A stretch of 64,000 nucleotides of DNA from Flagellimonas hadalis (lineage in GTDB: Bacteria > Bacteroidota > Bacteroidia > Flavobacteriales > Flavobacteriaceae). The notes beneath the pieces are model-generated. The model ran no database searches. It was not told where the DNA came from and saw only the letters and a list, made by a program, of their open reading frames with translations. Both the position numbers and the translations under genes were made by a program. Of this stretch, positions 8,515-16,223 are shown piece by piece. How positions within the stretch are numbered: the first letter of the stretch is position 1; each line of letters starts with the position of its first letter. The stretch spans positions 275,321 to 339,320 of the forward strand of contig NZ_VNIK02000002.1 in NCBI RefSeq assembly GCF_007785775.2, written 5' to 3'.

Positions 8515-9147
8515 ATGACCTTGGATATCCACATACAAGGCAAGGAGTTCCAACTTCACCCTTTGGGTGGCCTTTTTTGGAAAGAGAAATCGTTGTTGCT
8601 GATCAGCGATGTACATTTGGGAAAAGTGAACCACTTTCGAAAATTCGGTGCGGCGGTGCCCCGAAAGGCCATCCATAAGAATTTTGTGCTGCTAGATATG
8701 ATCGTAACTGATTTTCAACCCTTTCAAATCTGCTTTTTGGGTGACCTTTTCCATTCCTCGCTAAACAAGGAGTGGGAATTGTTTGAAAATTGGGTGGCCA
8801 AAACCCCTGCAGAGATCATTTTGGTGTCGGGCAACCACGACATCATCGCCCCGGAAAAATATAGGCAGCTCAACGTTGAAATCTTCCCAGAACTCATCAT
8901 CGATAATTTTCTCTTGACCCATCACCCTGAAGAACGCGAAGGGTTGTTCACTTTTTGCGGACACATCCACCCTGCCGTGAAATTGTATGGATTTGGGCGA
9001 CAAAAGCTTAAACTTCCTTGCTTTTTTAAAAGTAAAAACCAAATAATCTTGCCCGCTTTTGGGGAGTTTACCGGAACCTATACCATGAACCCATCAAAAA
9101 ATGATGAGGTCTATGCCATTGTGGAGAATGCAGTGATGAAGGTATAG
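8515..9147 (+). CDS. pdeM: Ligase-associated DNA damage response metallophosphoesterase PdeM
   Basis: A 210-residue calcineurin-like phosphoesterase. Metal-binding motifs are visible: LLISDVHLGKVNHFRK (DxH), FLGDLFHS (GDxxH-type), VSGNHDI (GNHD), LTHHPE and FCGHIHP (GHxH). In the ligase-associated set it is predicted to be a nuclease or phosphodiesterase acting on damaged DNA ends. Its usual partner, the DEXH helicase, is upstream but separated by a toxin-antitoxin pair. The ATG begins on the base after the toxin stop, so translational coupling is likely. A hairpin followed by a T-rich run lies just downstream (9164-9194). Confidence 0.88.
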   Translation: MTLDIHIQGKEFQLHPLGGLFWKEKSLLLISDVHLGKVNHFRKFGAAVPRKAIHKNFVLLDMIVTDFQPFQICFLGDLFHSSLNKEWELFENWVAKTPAEIILVSGNHDIIAPEKYRQLNVEIFPELIIDNFLLTHHPEEREGLFTFCGHIHPAVKLYGFGRQKLKLPCFFKSKNQIILPAFGEFTGTYTMNPSKNDEVYAIVENAVMKV

Positions 9148-9163
9148 GAGCAAATCAGAACAA

Positions 9164-9194
9164 ATGGGTTTTTACTGAAAAATCCCATCTTTTC
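9164..9194 (+). terminator. Candidate Rho-independent terminator after pdeM
   Basis: ATGGGTTTTT pairs with AAAAATCCCAT, leaving one bulged base, with the loop ACTG, then CTTTTC. It lies 17 bp after the pdeM stop. Confidence 0.45.
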
Positions 9195-9242
9195 AACCAT
9201 TATTTTTGGACCAGAGCGACAAAAAACAGTATTATTGGTTTT

Positions 9243-10211
9243 ATGAAAACATTCCATTTTAACAAAACCCTCGTTTTATATGGATTTCTTTTTTTTGCCT
9301 TAATCATCTTCAATGTCAGCTGTGAATCCAGCACTGCCGAAGATGAGATAGAGGAAATAGAGAATCAGGAAGAGGAAGAAGATGAGGAAAAAATCCCGGA
9401 AGAAGAAAAAATCGATTCCCTTTTGGTTGGGAATTGGACACAGGTTTATAGCCCAACCTTTGCCTTCAATATTGATTCACTAGGTTATGTCACTTATTAC
9501 AGACACAACCTGCTTACTGGAAAACTTGATTTGTGGGCAAATCGAAAAGACAAAATATATGCAAAGGAGGGGAAGTTCGAATTTTTAGAGACCATGAATT
9601 GCATGCCATCAATGGATTCAATTTATAATTTTATTGGAGACACATTGGTCATTCCCATGCAATCCTACACACGCTATCTGGAAAAATACTTGCCTCTTGA
9701 GAATATTGAATCGTTCACGGGAAAAACAAGAAATGAATCTTTTGTAAAGGCCACCATCGAAAATAACACACACGCTGGGTTGACAATTGTAGAATATGAA
9801 TCCTCGGATTCATATGAAGAGATTTACGCCTATGAATATGCAGAGTCCCACACTTATTTCACAACAATAGCAGAACCGGGGTTTGATTGTGCTGTTCCTT
9901 TATATACCAAACATCAAATTTCATTTCAAACGGACAGCCTGATTGACAACCCTGGCGTGTATGATATAACTTGGGGTAATTTAGTATTGGCCTTTTTTGA
10001 AGACCCTTATACATATAACCTGTCGTATAATTCTTACCAAAACCCCATATTGGATGGTCAAATAATCGTTGACTCCGTGGAACTATTGGATGGTCAAAAG
10101 CTTGTCAAGGGTTCGTTCAACATCACATATGAAAGTGAATTTCTTGGTGAGAAGTATCAAACATTCGTCAAAGATGGTGCTTTTGAACTTTACATAGAGC
10201 TTTTACCGTAA
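9243..10211 (+). CDS. Hypothetical lipoprotein with acidic linker
   Basis: A 322-residue protein that I do not recognise. It has a signal peptide with lipobox FNVSC (Cys near residue 27), then about 30 residues almost all Glu/Asp (EEIENQEEEEDEEKIPEEEK). These form a flexible acidic tether between lipid anchor and the folded part (about residues 60-322). The folded part is rich in aromatic and beta-type strands, with no family motif I can name. A LES-like acidic stretch right after the Cys is the kind of signal that sends Bacteroidota lipoproteins to the cell surface, so surface exposure is an inference. A TATTTTTG -7 box at 9201-9208 supplies its own promoter. Codon use is more AT-rich than in the genes on either side. 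Confidence 0.65.
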   Translation: MKTFHFNKTLVLYGFLFFALIIFNVSCESSTAEDEIEEIENQEEEEDEEKIPEEEKIDSLLVGNWTQVYSPTFAFNIDSLGYVTYYRHNLLTGKLDLWANRKDKIYAKEGKFEFLETMNCMPSMDSIYNFIGDTLVIPMQSYTRYLEKYLPLENIESFTGKTRNESFVKATIENNTHAGLTIVEYESSDSYEEIYAYEYAESHTYFTTIAEPGFDCAVPLYTKHQISFQTDSLIDNPGVYDITWGNLVLAFFEDPYTYNLSYNSYQNPILDGQIIVDSVELLDGQKLVKGSFNITYESEFLGEKYQTFVKDGAFELYIELLP

Positions 10212-10228
10212 ATGAGACCAATATTTTT

Positions 10229-10258
10229 TTGGTAGCAGTATTGTTCATTTTATCTTTG
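10229..10258 (+). promoter_or_regulatory. Bacteroidota-type promoter of mfd
   Basis: TTG at 10229-10231, 19 bp, TATCTTTG at 10251-10258, a full match to TTG-N-TAnnTTTG. The expected transcript start (about 10264-10266) is only about 10 nt before the TTG start codon at 10275, so the leader is very short. Confidence 0.65.
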
Positions 10259-10274
10259 CCGCAAAGTTTTTGGA

Positions 10275-13200
10275 TTGACCAAAACCCCCATTTCCCAGCT
10301 TTTTGCACAGTCTCCCCAACTCGGGAAACTGCAGGATGCTATTGCCCAATCTGTCACTTCGAGCGCAGTCGAGAAGTCATCGGTATCACAAAAAATCAAC
10401 ATCAAAGGACTTGTGGGTTCTTCCCTTTCCTTTACAGTTTCAGAGGCTTTCAAGTCGGCGGATGCTCCTTTTCTGTTTATTCTCAACGACAAAGAGGAAG
10501 CCGCTTATCACCTGAACGATTTGGAGCAGCTGATTGGCGAGAACGATGTGCTTTTTTACCCTGGAAGTTACCGGAGGCCCTATCAAATCGAGGAAACCGA
10601 CAATGCCAATGTTTTGCTGAGAGCGGAAGTATTGAACCGCATCAATTCCCGCAAAAAACCGGCGGTCATTGTCACTTATCCCGATGCGCTTTTTGAAAAA
10701 GTGGTCACTCGAAAGGAACTCGACAAAAACACACTCAAAATAAAACTGGAGGACACCCTTTCCCTTGATTTTTTGAACGAAGTCCTTTTTGAATACCAAT
10801 TCAAACGGGTGGATTTTGTCACCGAACCTGGGGAATTTTCGGTGCGGGGCGGTATTGTGGACGTTTTTTCATTTTCCCATGATGAACCCTATCGCATCGA
10901 GTTTTTTGGGGACGAAGTGGACAGTATCCGAACCTTTGATGTGGAGACCCAACTCTCCACGGACAAGGTGAAGAAAATCACTATCATCCCCAATGTGGAA
11001 AACAAGTTCTTACAGGAAAGCCGCGAAAGTTTTCTGAAATACATTTCGCCCAAAACGGTGGTCTTTGCCAAAAATCCAGTCTTGATCTATGACCGCATTG
11101 ATTCCTTTTTTGCCAAAGCGGAAGAAAGTTTTGCCAAACTCAGCAAGGAAATCAAGCATGCCGAACCCAAGGAACTTTTTGTAGATTCAGCTTTGCTGAG
11201 GGAACAATTGGAGGATTTTTTATTGGTGGAGATAGGATCAACTTCTGTCACTTCGAGCGCAGTCGAGAAGCAGACAGAAAGTTCTACCCTAGCTTCTCCC
11301 TCGACTGCGCTCGGGAAGACAGCCCATAATAGCCTTACCATCCAATTCAACACCAAGCCACAACCTTCTTTCAACAAAAAATTCGACCTGCTCATTGAAA
11401 ACCTCAATGAAAATCGCGAAGCAGGTTTTACCAACTATATTTTCTGTTCCACCGAGCAACAAGCCAAACGTTTTCATGATATTTTTCAGGAAGTGGACAA
11501 AAATGTTCACTATCAAACAGTGATATTTCCACTCTACCAAGGTTTCATCGACCCTGATCTAAAACTGGCCTGCTACACGGACCATCAGATTTTTGAGCGA
11601 TATCACAAGTTCCATTTAAAAAATGGCTATGCCAAAAAACAGGCCATCACTCTCAAGGAACTCAACAAACTGGAAATTGGGGACTACGTGACCCATATTG
11701 ATCATGGCATTGGGAAGTTTGGCGGGCTTCAAAAAATTGATGTGGAGGGGAAAAAACAGGAGGCCATCAAACTCATTTATGGTGATCGGGATATTCTGTA
11801 CGTCAGCATTCACTCGCTCCACAAAATATCGAAATACAACGGCAAGGACGGCGCACCCCCCAAAATCTACAAACTCGGTTCTGCAGCATGGAAAACCCTG
11901 AAACAAAAGACGAAGAGCCGCGTCAAACAGATCGCTTTCAATCTCATCCAGGTATATGCGAAGCGACGTCTGGAAAAAGGCTTCCAATATGCCCCCGACA
12001 GCTATTTGCAATATGAATTGGAGGCATCTTTTCTGTACGAGGATACGCCCGATCAGGAAAAATCGACCCAAGATGTAAAAAAGGACATGGAGAGCGAACG
12101 CCCGATGGACCGCCTCATTTGTGGGGATGTTGGTTTTGGAAAGACCGAAGTGGCCGTCCGTGCGGCATTCAAAGCGGTGGACAATGGCAAACAGGTGGCC
12201 GTTTTGGTGCCCACCACCATTTTGGCCTTCCAACACAATCGCACGTTTAAGGAACGACTGAAAGATATGCCCGTCACTGTTGACTATCTGAACCGTTTTA
12301 GAACGGCCAAGGAGAAAAGGGAAACCTTAGAAAATTTGGCCAGTGGAAAGGTGGATATCATCATCGGCACCCACCAACTGGTGAACAAAAATGTGCAGTT
12401 CAAGGATCTAGGGTTGTTGGTTGTGGACGAGGAGCAAAAATTTGGGGTTTCGGTCAAGGAAAAACTAAGGTCCATCAAGGAAAATGTGGATGTGCTCACC
12501 CTTACCGCGACACCCATCCCAAGAACGCTTCAGTTCAGTTTGATGGCGGCCCGCGACCTTTCGGTAATCAATACGCCACCACCCAATCGCTACCCCATCG
12601 AAAGTCAGGTCATTCGATTCAATGAAGAGATCATCCGTGATGCGATTTCCTATGAGATCCAACGGGGCGGACAGGTGTTCTTTATCCATAACCGAATAGA
12701 GAACATCAAGGAAGTTGCCGGAATGATCCAACGTTTGGTGCCCGATGCCAAGATCGGTATTGGACATGGGCAGATGGAGGGCAAAAAATTGGAATCCTTG
12801 ATGTTGGCCTTTATGAACGGGGAGTTTGACGTACTGGTCTCAACCACCATTGTGGAAAGTGGTCTGGACGTGACCAATGCCAATACCATTTTCATCAACA
12901 ATGCCAATAATTTTGGGTTGAGCGATCTCCACCAGATGCGTGGTCGTGTGGGACGAAGCAACAAAAAGGCGTTCTGCTTTTTTATTACCCCACCTTACGA
13001 AGTGATGACCCCCGATGCCCGAAAACGTATCGAGGCCTTGGAGCAGTTCACCGAACTGGGAAGTGGGTTCAACATTGCCATGAAAGACCTTGAAATCCGT
13101 GGTGCAGGGGATTTGTTGGGTGGTGAACAGAGTGGTTTCATCAACGAGATCGGGTTTGAGACCTACCAAAAAATATTGACGGAGGCCATTGAGGAACTCA

Positions 13201-13760
13201 AGGAAAATGAGTTCAAGGAACTGTACGAAGAAGTGGAGGGCCACAAAGAGAAGGTCTATGTGAAGGACATTCAACTGGATACCGATTTTGAACTGCTCTT
13301 TCCCGATGACTACATCAACAATATTACGGAACGGTTGAACCTGTACACCCAACTCAATGAGGTGAAGGATGAAGAAGGACTCCAGAAATTCGAGGCCGAT
13401 TTGGTGGACCGATTTGGGGAATTGCCCAATCAGGCACAGGACTTGTTGAATTCCGTTCGCATCAAATGGGTCGCCTCCCATATTGGTCTTGAAAAAGTGG
13501 TGATGAAACAGGGCAAGTTCATGGGCTATTTTATTGCCGACCAGCAATCCAATTTTTACCAGACCCCTGTGTTCACCCAAGTATTGCAGTACGTGCAGAG
13601 CCACTCCCAACAGGCCCGCCTCAAGGAAAAACAGACTCGTAGCGGATTGCGATTGTTGTTGGTTTTTGAAAAGATCACCAGTGTGGAAAAGGCGTTGAAG
13701 GTTTTGGGGCCTTTAACACCCCTAAAGTCCACTCAAGGGGACAATCTCCACATCCAATAA
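10275..13760 (+). CDS. mfd: Transcription-repair coupling factor Mfd
   Basis: A 1161-residue ATP-dependent translocase that removes RNA polymerase stalled at DNA lesions and recruits UvrA. Domains in order: UvrB-like/UvrA-binding region (about 1-350), CarD-like RNA-polymerase-interaction domain (LEIGDYVTHIDHGIGKFGG, about 460-560), SF2 helicase with Walker A DVGFGKTEVAVRAAF, DEEQ in VVDEEQKFGV, TATPIPRTLQFS, helicase motif VI QMRGRVGRSN, and the TRCF C-terminal domain (about 1000-1100). The start is TTG. No ATG is near the conserved N-terminus, and the promoter at 10229-10258 fits. Two in-frame palindromic repeat insertions encode SVTSSAVEKS (about residues 26-35) and a 25-residue stretch at about 323-348. 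They lie before the CarD domain and make the protein slightly longer than usual. Confidence 0.96.
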   Translation: MTKTPISQLFAQSPQLGKLQDAIAQSVTSSAVEKSSVSQKINIKGLVGSSLSFTVSEAFKSADAPFLFILNDKEEAAYHLNDLEQLIGENDVLFYPGSYRRPYQIEETDNANVLLRAEVLNRINSRKKPAVIVTYPDALFEKVVTRKELDKNTLKIKLEDTLSLDFLNEVLFEYQFKRVDFVTEPGEFSVRGGIVDVFSFSHDEPYRIEFFGDEVDSIRTFDVETQLSTDKVKKITIIPNVENKFLQESRESFLKYISPKTVVFAKNPVLIYDRIDSFFAKAEESFAKLSKEIKHAEPKELFVDSALLREQLEDFLLVEIGSTSVTSSAVEKQTESSTLASPSTALGKTAHNSLTIQFNTKPQPSFNKKFDLLIENLNENREAGFTNYIFCSTEQQAKRFHDIFQEVDKNVHYQTVIFPLYQGFIDPDLKLACYTDHQIFERYHKFHLKNGYAKKQAITLKELNKLEIGDYVTHIDHGIGKFGGLQKIDVEGKKQEAIKLIYGDRDILYVSIHSLHKISKYNGKDGAPPKIYKLGSAAWKTLKQKTKSRVKQIAFNLIQVYAKRRLEKGFQYAPDSYLQYELEASFLYEDTPDQEKSTQDVKKDMESERPMDRLICGDVGFGKTEVAVRAAFKAVDNGKQVAVLVPTTILAFQHNRTFKERLKDMPVTVDYLNRFRTAKEKRETLENLASGKVDIIIGTHQLVNKNVQFKDLGLLVVDEEQKFGVSVKEKLRSIKENVDVLTLTATPIPRTLQFSLMAARDLSVINTPPPNRYPIESQVIRFNEEIIRDAISYEIQRGGQVFFIHNRIENIKEVAGMIQRLVPDAKIGIGHGQMEGKKLESLMLAFMNGEFDVLVSTTIVESGLDVTNANTIFINNANNFGLSDLHQMRGRVGRSNKKAFCFFITPPYEVMTPDARKRIEALEQFTELGSGFNIAMKDLEIRGAGDLLGGEQSGFINEIGFETYQKILTEAIEELKENEFKELYEEVEGHKEKVYVKDIQLDTDFELLFPDDYINNITERLNLYTQLNEVKDEEGLQKFEADLVDRFGELPNQAQDLLNSVRIKWVASHIGLEKVVMKQGKFMGYFIADQQSNFYQTPVFTQVLQYVQSHSQQARLKEKQTRSGLRLLLVFEKITSVEKALKVLGPLTPLKSTQGDNLHIQ
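10350..10379 (+). repeat. Palindromic dispersed repeat, copy 1 (inside mfd)
   Basis: Core TGTCACTTCGAG + CGCAGTCGAGAAG, an imperfect palindrome, inserted in frame in mfd and encoding SVTSSAVEKS. The same core recurs in mfd (11244-11318) and metG (24452-24475). Confidence 0.75.
11244..11318. repeat. Palindromic dispersed repeats, inverted pair (inside mfd)
   Basis: A direct copy at 11244-11270 and an inverted copy at 11292-11318, 21 bp apart, so the pair can fold into one long hairpin. Each copy is also palindromic by itself. The whole block stays in frame in mfd (about residues 323-348) and encodes TSSAVEKQ and then ASPSTALGK. Confidence 0.75.
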
Positions 13761-13810
13761 GAATTTGTGGTCTCTATACATCCTTTTGTTTCTGCACCTC
13801 AAAACATTAA

Positions 13811-13856
13811 TGTCATTTCGAGATGAGGCGGGAAGTGACGATTGAGAAATCGCTAC
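13811..13856. repeat. Degenerate palindromic repeat downstream of mfd
   Basis: Begins TGTCATTTCGAG and ends GAGAAATCGC, with GGCGGGAAGTGACG between. It resembles the TGTCA-TTCGAG repeat family seen in mfd but is diverged. It lies 50 bp after the mfd stop in a 229 bp gap that holds nothing else except the promoter of the next gene. Confidence 0.45.
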
Positions 13857-13989
13857 TCTTCAAAATAGGTTTCAAAAACCACTTGATTCAGTGTGAATTA
13901 ACAATATGGCGGAATTGACCCGTAGGATTGTCGTTTTTACGCACCTCCATACTTTTTTGTCTCCTATATATTTGAACAACAGTAAATAA

Positions 13990-14355
13990 TTGATAACCAT
14001 GACAGAAAAGGGCAAGTTTTTGAAGAAATTCAATGAGGCTTTCGCCAAAGCAGACACCCAATTTATTGCTGAAAGCGTGACCCAGGATATACAATGGACC
14101 ATGTTTGGCGGTAAAACCGTTCATGGTTTGGAGGAATTCAAAAAAGAAATTGAGTCCATGGTGCAGTCCGAATGTGGCATGGAACTCGATAAAATCATTA
14201 CCCACGGAAACACTGCTGCGGTGAATGGCATTATCAAGGCCCAGGACAAAAACGGGAATCCGGCCGATTATGCTTTTTGCGATGTGTATACCTTAAGCGG
14301 GTTTAAAAACCCCAAGATCAAGGAAATGAAATCGTATGTAATAAAAATCAAGTAG
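13990..14355 (+). CDS. NTF2-like / SnoaL-fold protein
   Basis: A 121-residue protein with the SnoaL-like pattern: an N-terminal helix (LKKFNEAFAKADTQFIAES), a tryptophan strand (DIQWTMFGGKTVHGLEEFKK) and beta strands ending IKEMKSYVIKIK. The family covers small isomerases, hydrolases and stress proteins, and the active site cannot be assigned. A TATATTTG -7 box at 13967-13974 lies 15 bp upstream. It is 6 bp from the first of four VOC genes, so it heads a cluster of small-molecule-binding proteins. Confidence 0.75.
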   Translation: MITMTEKGKFLKKFNEAFAKADTQFIAESVTQDIQWTMFGGKTVHGLEEFKKEIESMVQSECGMELDKIITHGNTAAVNGIIKAQDKNGNPADYAFCDVYTLSGFKNPKIKEMKSYVIKIK

Positions 14356-14361
14356 ACTAGT

Positions 14362-14787
14362 ATGAAGACGAATAAAGTAAAGACCTTTTGGATCAATCTT
14401 CCTGTAAAAGATGTAAAAAAATCAAAGGAATTCTTCAATAAGCTCGGCTTTCAAGAGACCGAAAATCAACCTAAAAATGATGAATACGCCGGTTTTTATC
14501 TTGATGAAACCAAAACGGTCTTGATGCTCTTTCCCGAAGAACGTTTTGCGCATTTCGCCGGAAACCCCATTGCAGATACTTCCAAAGGAACCGAAGCTTA
14601 TCTGAACATTGACGCTCCTACCAAGGAATATGTGGATGAATTTGCCAAAATCGTCAAGAATGCTGGCGGAACCGTATATGCAGCACCATCGGAAGTGGAA
14701 GGTTGGATGTATGTTATGGGGTTTATCGACCTGGATGGGCACCGTTGGGGAATGCTGCACATGGATATGTCCAAATTACCGAAGTAA
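14362..14787 (+). CDS. VOC family protein (glyoxalase/bleomycin-resistance fold), 1
   Basis: A 141-residue protein with paired beta-alpha-beta-beta-beta modules: FWINLPVKDVKKSKEFFNKL at the start and YVMGFIDLDGHRWGMLHMDM at the end. The end motif DLDGHRWG is of the lactoylglutathione-lyase-like, metal-dependent type. The reaction is unknown; members degrade or sequester toxic small molecules. It is the first of four VOC genes in 1.9 kb and 6 bp after the NTF2-like gene, probably co-transcribed. Confidence 0.85.
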   Translation: MKTNKVKTFWINLPVKDVKKSKEFFNKLGFQETENQPKNDEYAGFYLDETKTVLMLFPEERFAHFAGNPIADTSKGTEAYLNIDAPTKEYVDEFAKIVKNAGGTVYAAPSEVEGWMYVMGFIDLDGHRWGMLHMDMSKLPK

Positions 14788-14818
14788 AATTTACACAATA
14801 AACCAAAAACATTAAAAC

Positions 14819-15211
14819 ATGGAAAACAAAAAACCCAATCCCGTTGTGTGGTTTGAAATTTATGTGAACGATATGGCCCGCGCACAAAAGTTCTACGAAA
14901 CCGTTCTCGACATCAAATTTGATGACCTTCCCATGCCCTCCAATGAAGAAGGACTGGCCATGAAGTTCTTTCCGAACGAGATGAACAATTTTGGTGCTGG
15001 CGGCGCACTCTGCAAAATGGAAGGTTTTGCCGCCGGAGGCAACAGCACCTTGGTCTATTTTGGCAGTGGGGATTGCAGTATTGAGGAAGCCAGAATTGAA
15101 AAAGCTGGGGGAAAAGTGTTCAAATCTAAATTTTCCATAGGGGAATATGGCTTTATAGCCCTTGCAACCGACACCGAAGGAAATATGTTTGGTCTTCATT
15201 CCTTGGCGTAG
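14819..15211 (+). CDS. VOC family protein, 2
   Basis: A 130-residue VOC protein: VVWFEIYVNDMARAQKFYET, then a Gly-rich centre (NNFGAGGALCKMEGFAAGG) and the end GFIALATDTEGNMFGLHSL. The last motif (ATDTEGNxFGLHS) is the one seen in the YdcJ/glyoxalase-like subgroup common in Bacteroidota. It shares little sequence with VOC 1 beyond the fold, so the cluster is not a very recent duplication. Gap from VOC 1 is 31 bp and to VOC 3 is 7 bp. Confidence 0.85.
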   Translation: MENKKPNPVVWFEIYVNDMARAQKFYETVLDIKFDDLPMPSNEEGLAMKFFPNEMNNFGAGGALCKMEGFAAGGNSTLVYFGSGDCSIEEARIEKAGGKVFKSKFSIGEYGFIALATDTEGNMFGLHSLA

Positions 15212-15218
15212 AACACAC

Positions 15219-15635
15219 ATGAAGCAAATCTTTATAAACCTACCCATAAAGGACCTTGGTGCATCCCAAACTTTTTATCGGGAACTGGGATTTTCTGAAC
15301 ATGCATTGTTTACGGGTGAAAACCAAAAATGCATGAAGTGGGGAGACACTATTTATGTGATGCTGCAATCCATTTCATTTTTTAATTCCGGGAGCAACAA
15401 GTCCATTGCAAACCCTAAAAACAACATAACCGCTTCCTTTACATTGCCTGTGGATAGCATGGAAGTACTGAACCGTATGGTTGAAAAAGGCATTCATGCC
15501 GGTGGAAATGAACCCATTCCACTTCGTGATGAAGGTTTTATGAAAATCAGAACCATGGAAGACCCAGATGGCCATTCGTGGAGTATCATCCATTTGGATA
15601 TGGAAAAGTTCCTTGAATCTAAAAATAACAAATAG
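15219..15635 (+). CDS. VOC family protein, 3
   Basis: A 138-residue VOC protein: MKQIFINLPIKDLGASQTFY at the start and MKIRTMEDPDGHSWSIIHLD at the end. The start is placed at ATG 15219, because the frame upstream overlaps the previous gene and lacks the family N-terminus. Its pattern (INLP-(V/I)KD, DPDGH-x-W) is nearest to VOC 1, so these two may be paralogues. Substrate unknown. Confidence 0.85.
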   Translation: MKQIFINLPIKDLGASQTFYRELGFSEHALFTGENQKCMKWGDTIYVMLQSISFFNSGSNKSIANPKNNITASFTLPVDSMEVLNRMVEKGIHAGGNEPIPLRDEGFMKIRTMEDPDGHSWSIIHLDMEKFLESKNNK

Positions 15636-15671
15636 GAAAAGCCTCTTTTTGGTCTTCCTTGAAATAAACGA

Positions 15672-15704
15672 TTGTCTGTGGAACAGCTCCAATAACTACC
15701 TTTG
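15672..15704 (+). promoter_or_regulatory. Bacteroidota-type promoter for VOC gene 4
   Basis: TTG at 15672-15674, 22 bp, TACCTTTG at 15697-15704. It shows that the fourth VOC gene is transcribed on its own. It also rules out a TTG start at 15702, leaving ATG 15714 or 15723 with almost no leader. Confidence 0.6.
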
Positions 15705-15713
15705 TATTTCAAT

Positions 15714-16223
15714 ATGCAAACCATGGACAAAACTCCTGAATATATTGCTCCTCCCCAGACCAAAATCGGCCATGTGCATCTCAAGGTTGCCGATTTGCAA
15801 CGCTCACTTGATTTTTATTGTGGGTTGTTGGGCTTTGAGGTCACCACAACCTACGGCGACCAAGCTGCCTTCATTTCGGCGGGTGGTTACCATCACCATA
15901 TCGGGCTGAACACTTGGTACAGCAAAAATGGTCCGCCAGCACCCAAGAACACGACCGGACTTTTCCATACAGCGATTTTATACCCCACACGAAAAGACTT
16001 GGCCACCATCCTGAACCGATTGTTGGAAGCAAAATATGACTTGACGGGTGCCGCCGACCATGGCGTTTCCGAGGCCCTGTACCTTGATGATCCCGATGGG
16101 AACGGCGTGGAACTCTACTGGGACCGCCCCAAAGCGGATTGGCCACAGAAAGAAGATGGTTCGTTGGAAATGTACACCCGACCGCTTGACCTCAACAATC
16201 TTTTGGAAGAACTGAAGTCCTAG
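15714..16223 (+). CDS. VOC family protein 4, catechol-2,3-dioxygenase-like
   Basis: A 169-residue protein resembling Bacillus CatE-type ring-cleaving dioxygenases: KIGHVHLKVADLQRSLDFYC (first metal His in VHL), HHHIGLNTWYSKNG (second region with the conserved NTW), then LYLDDPDGNGVELYWDRPKA (metal Glu in GVELYWD). These support an extradiol-dioxygenase-like VOC enzyme, though many homologues lack a proven aromatic substrate. Start at ATG 15714 follows the promoter at 15672-15704; ATG 15723 is also possible. Its stop overlaps the stop of the convergent gene in CTAG. Confidence 0.82.
   Translation: MQTMDKTPEYIAPPQTKIGHVHLKVADLQRSLDFYCGLLGFEVTTTYGDQAAFISAGGYHHHIGLNTWYSKNGPPAPKNTTGLFHTAILYPTRKDLATILNRLLEAKYDLTGAADHGVSEALYLDDPDGNGVELYWDRPKADWPQKEDGSLEMYTRPLDLNNLLEELKS

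Noticed and set aside
12840..13610. A 256-residue open frame antisense to mfd
   Set aside because: It is fully inside mfd, opposite helicase and TRCF motifs, without any recognised domain.
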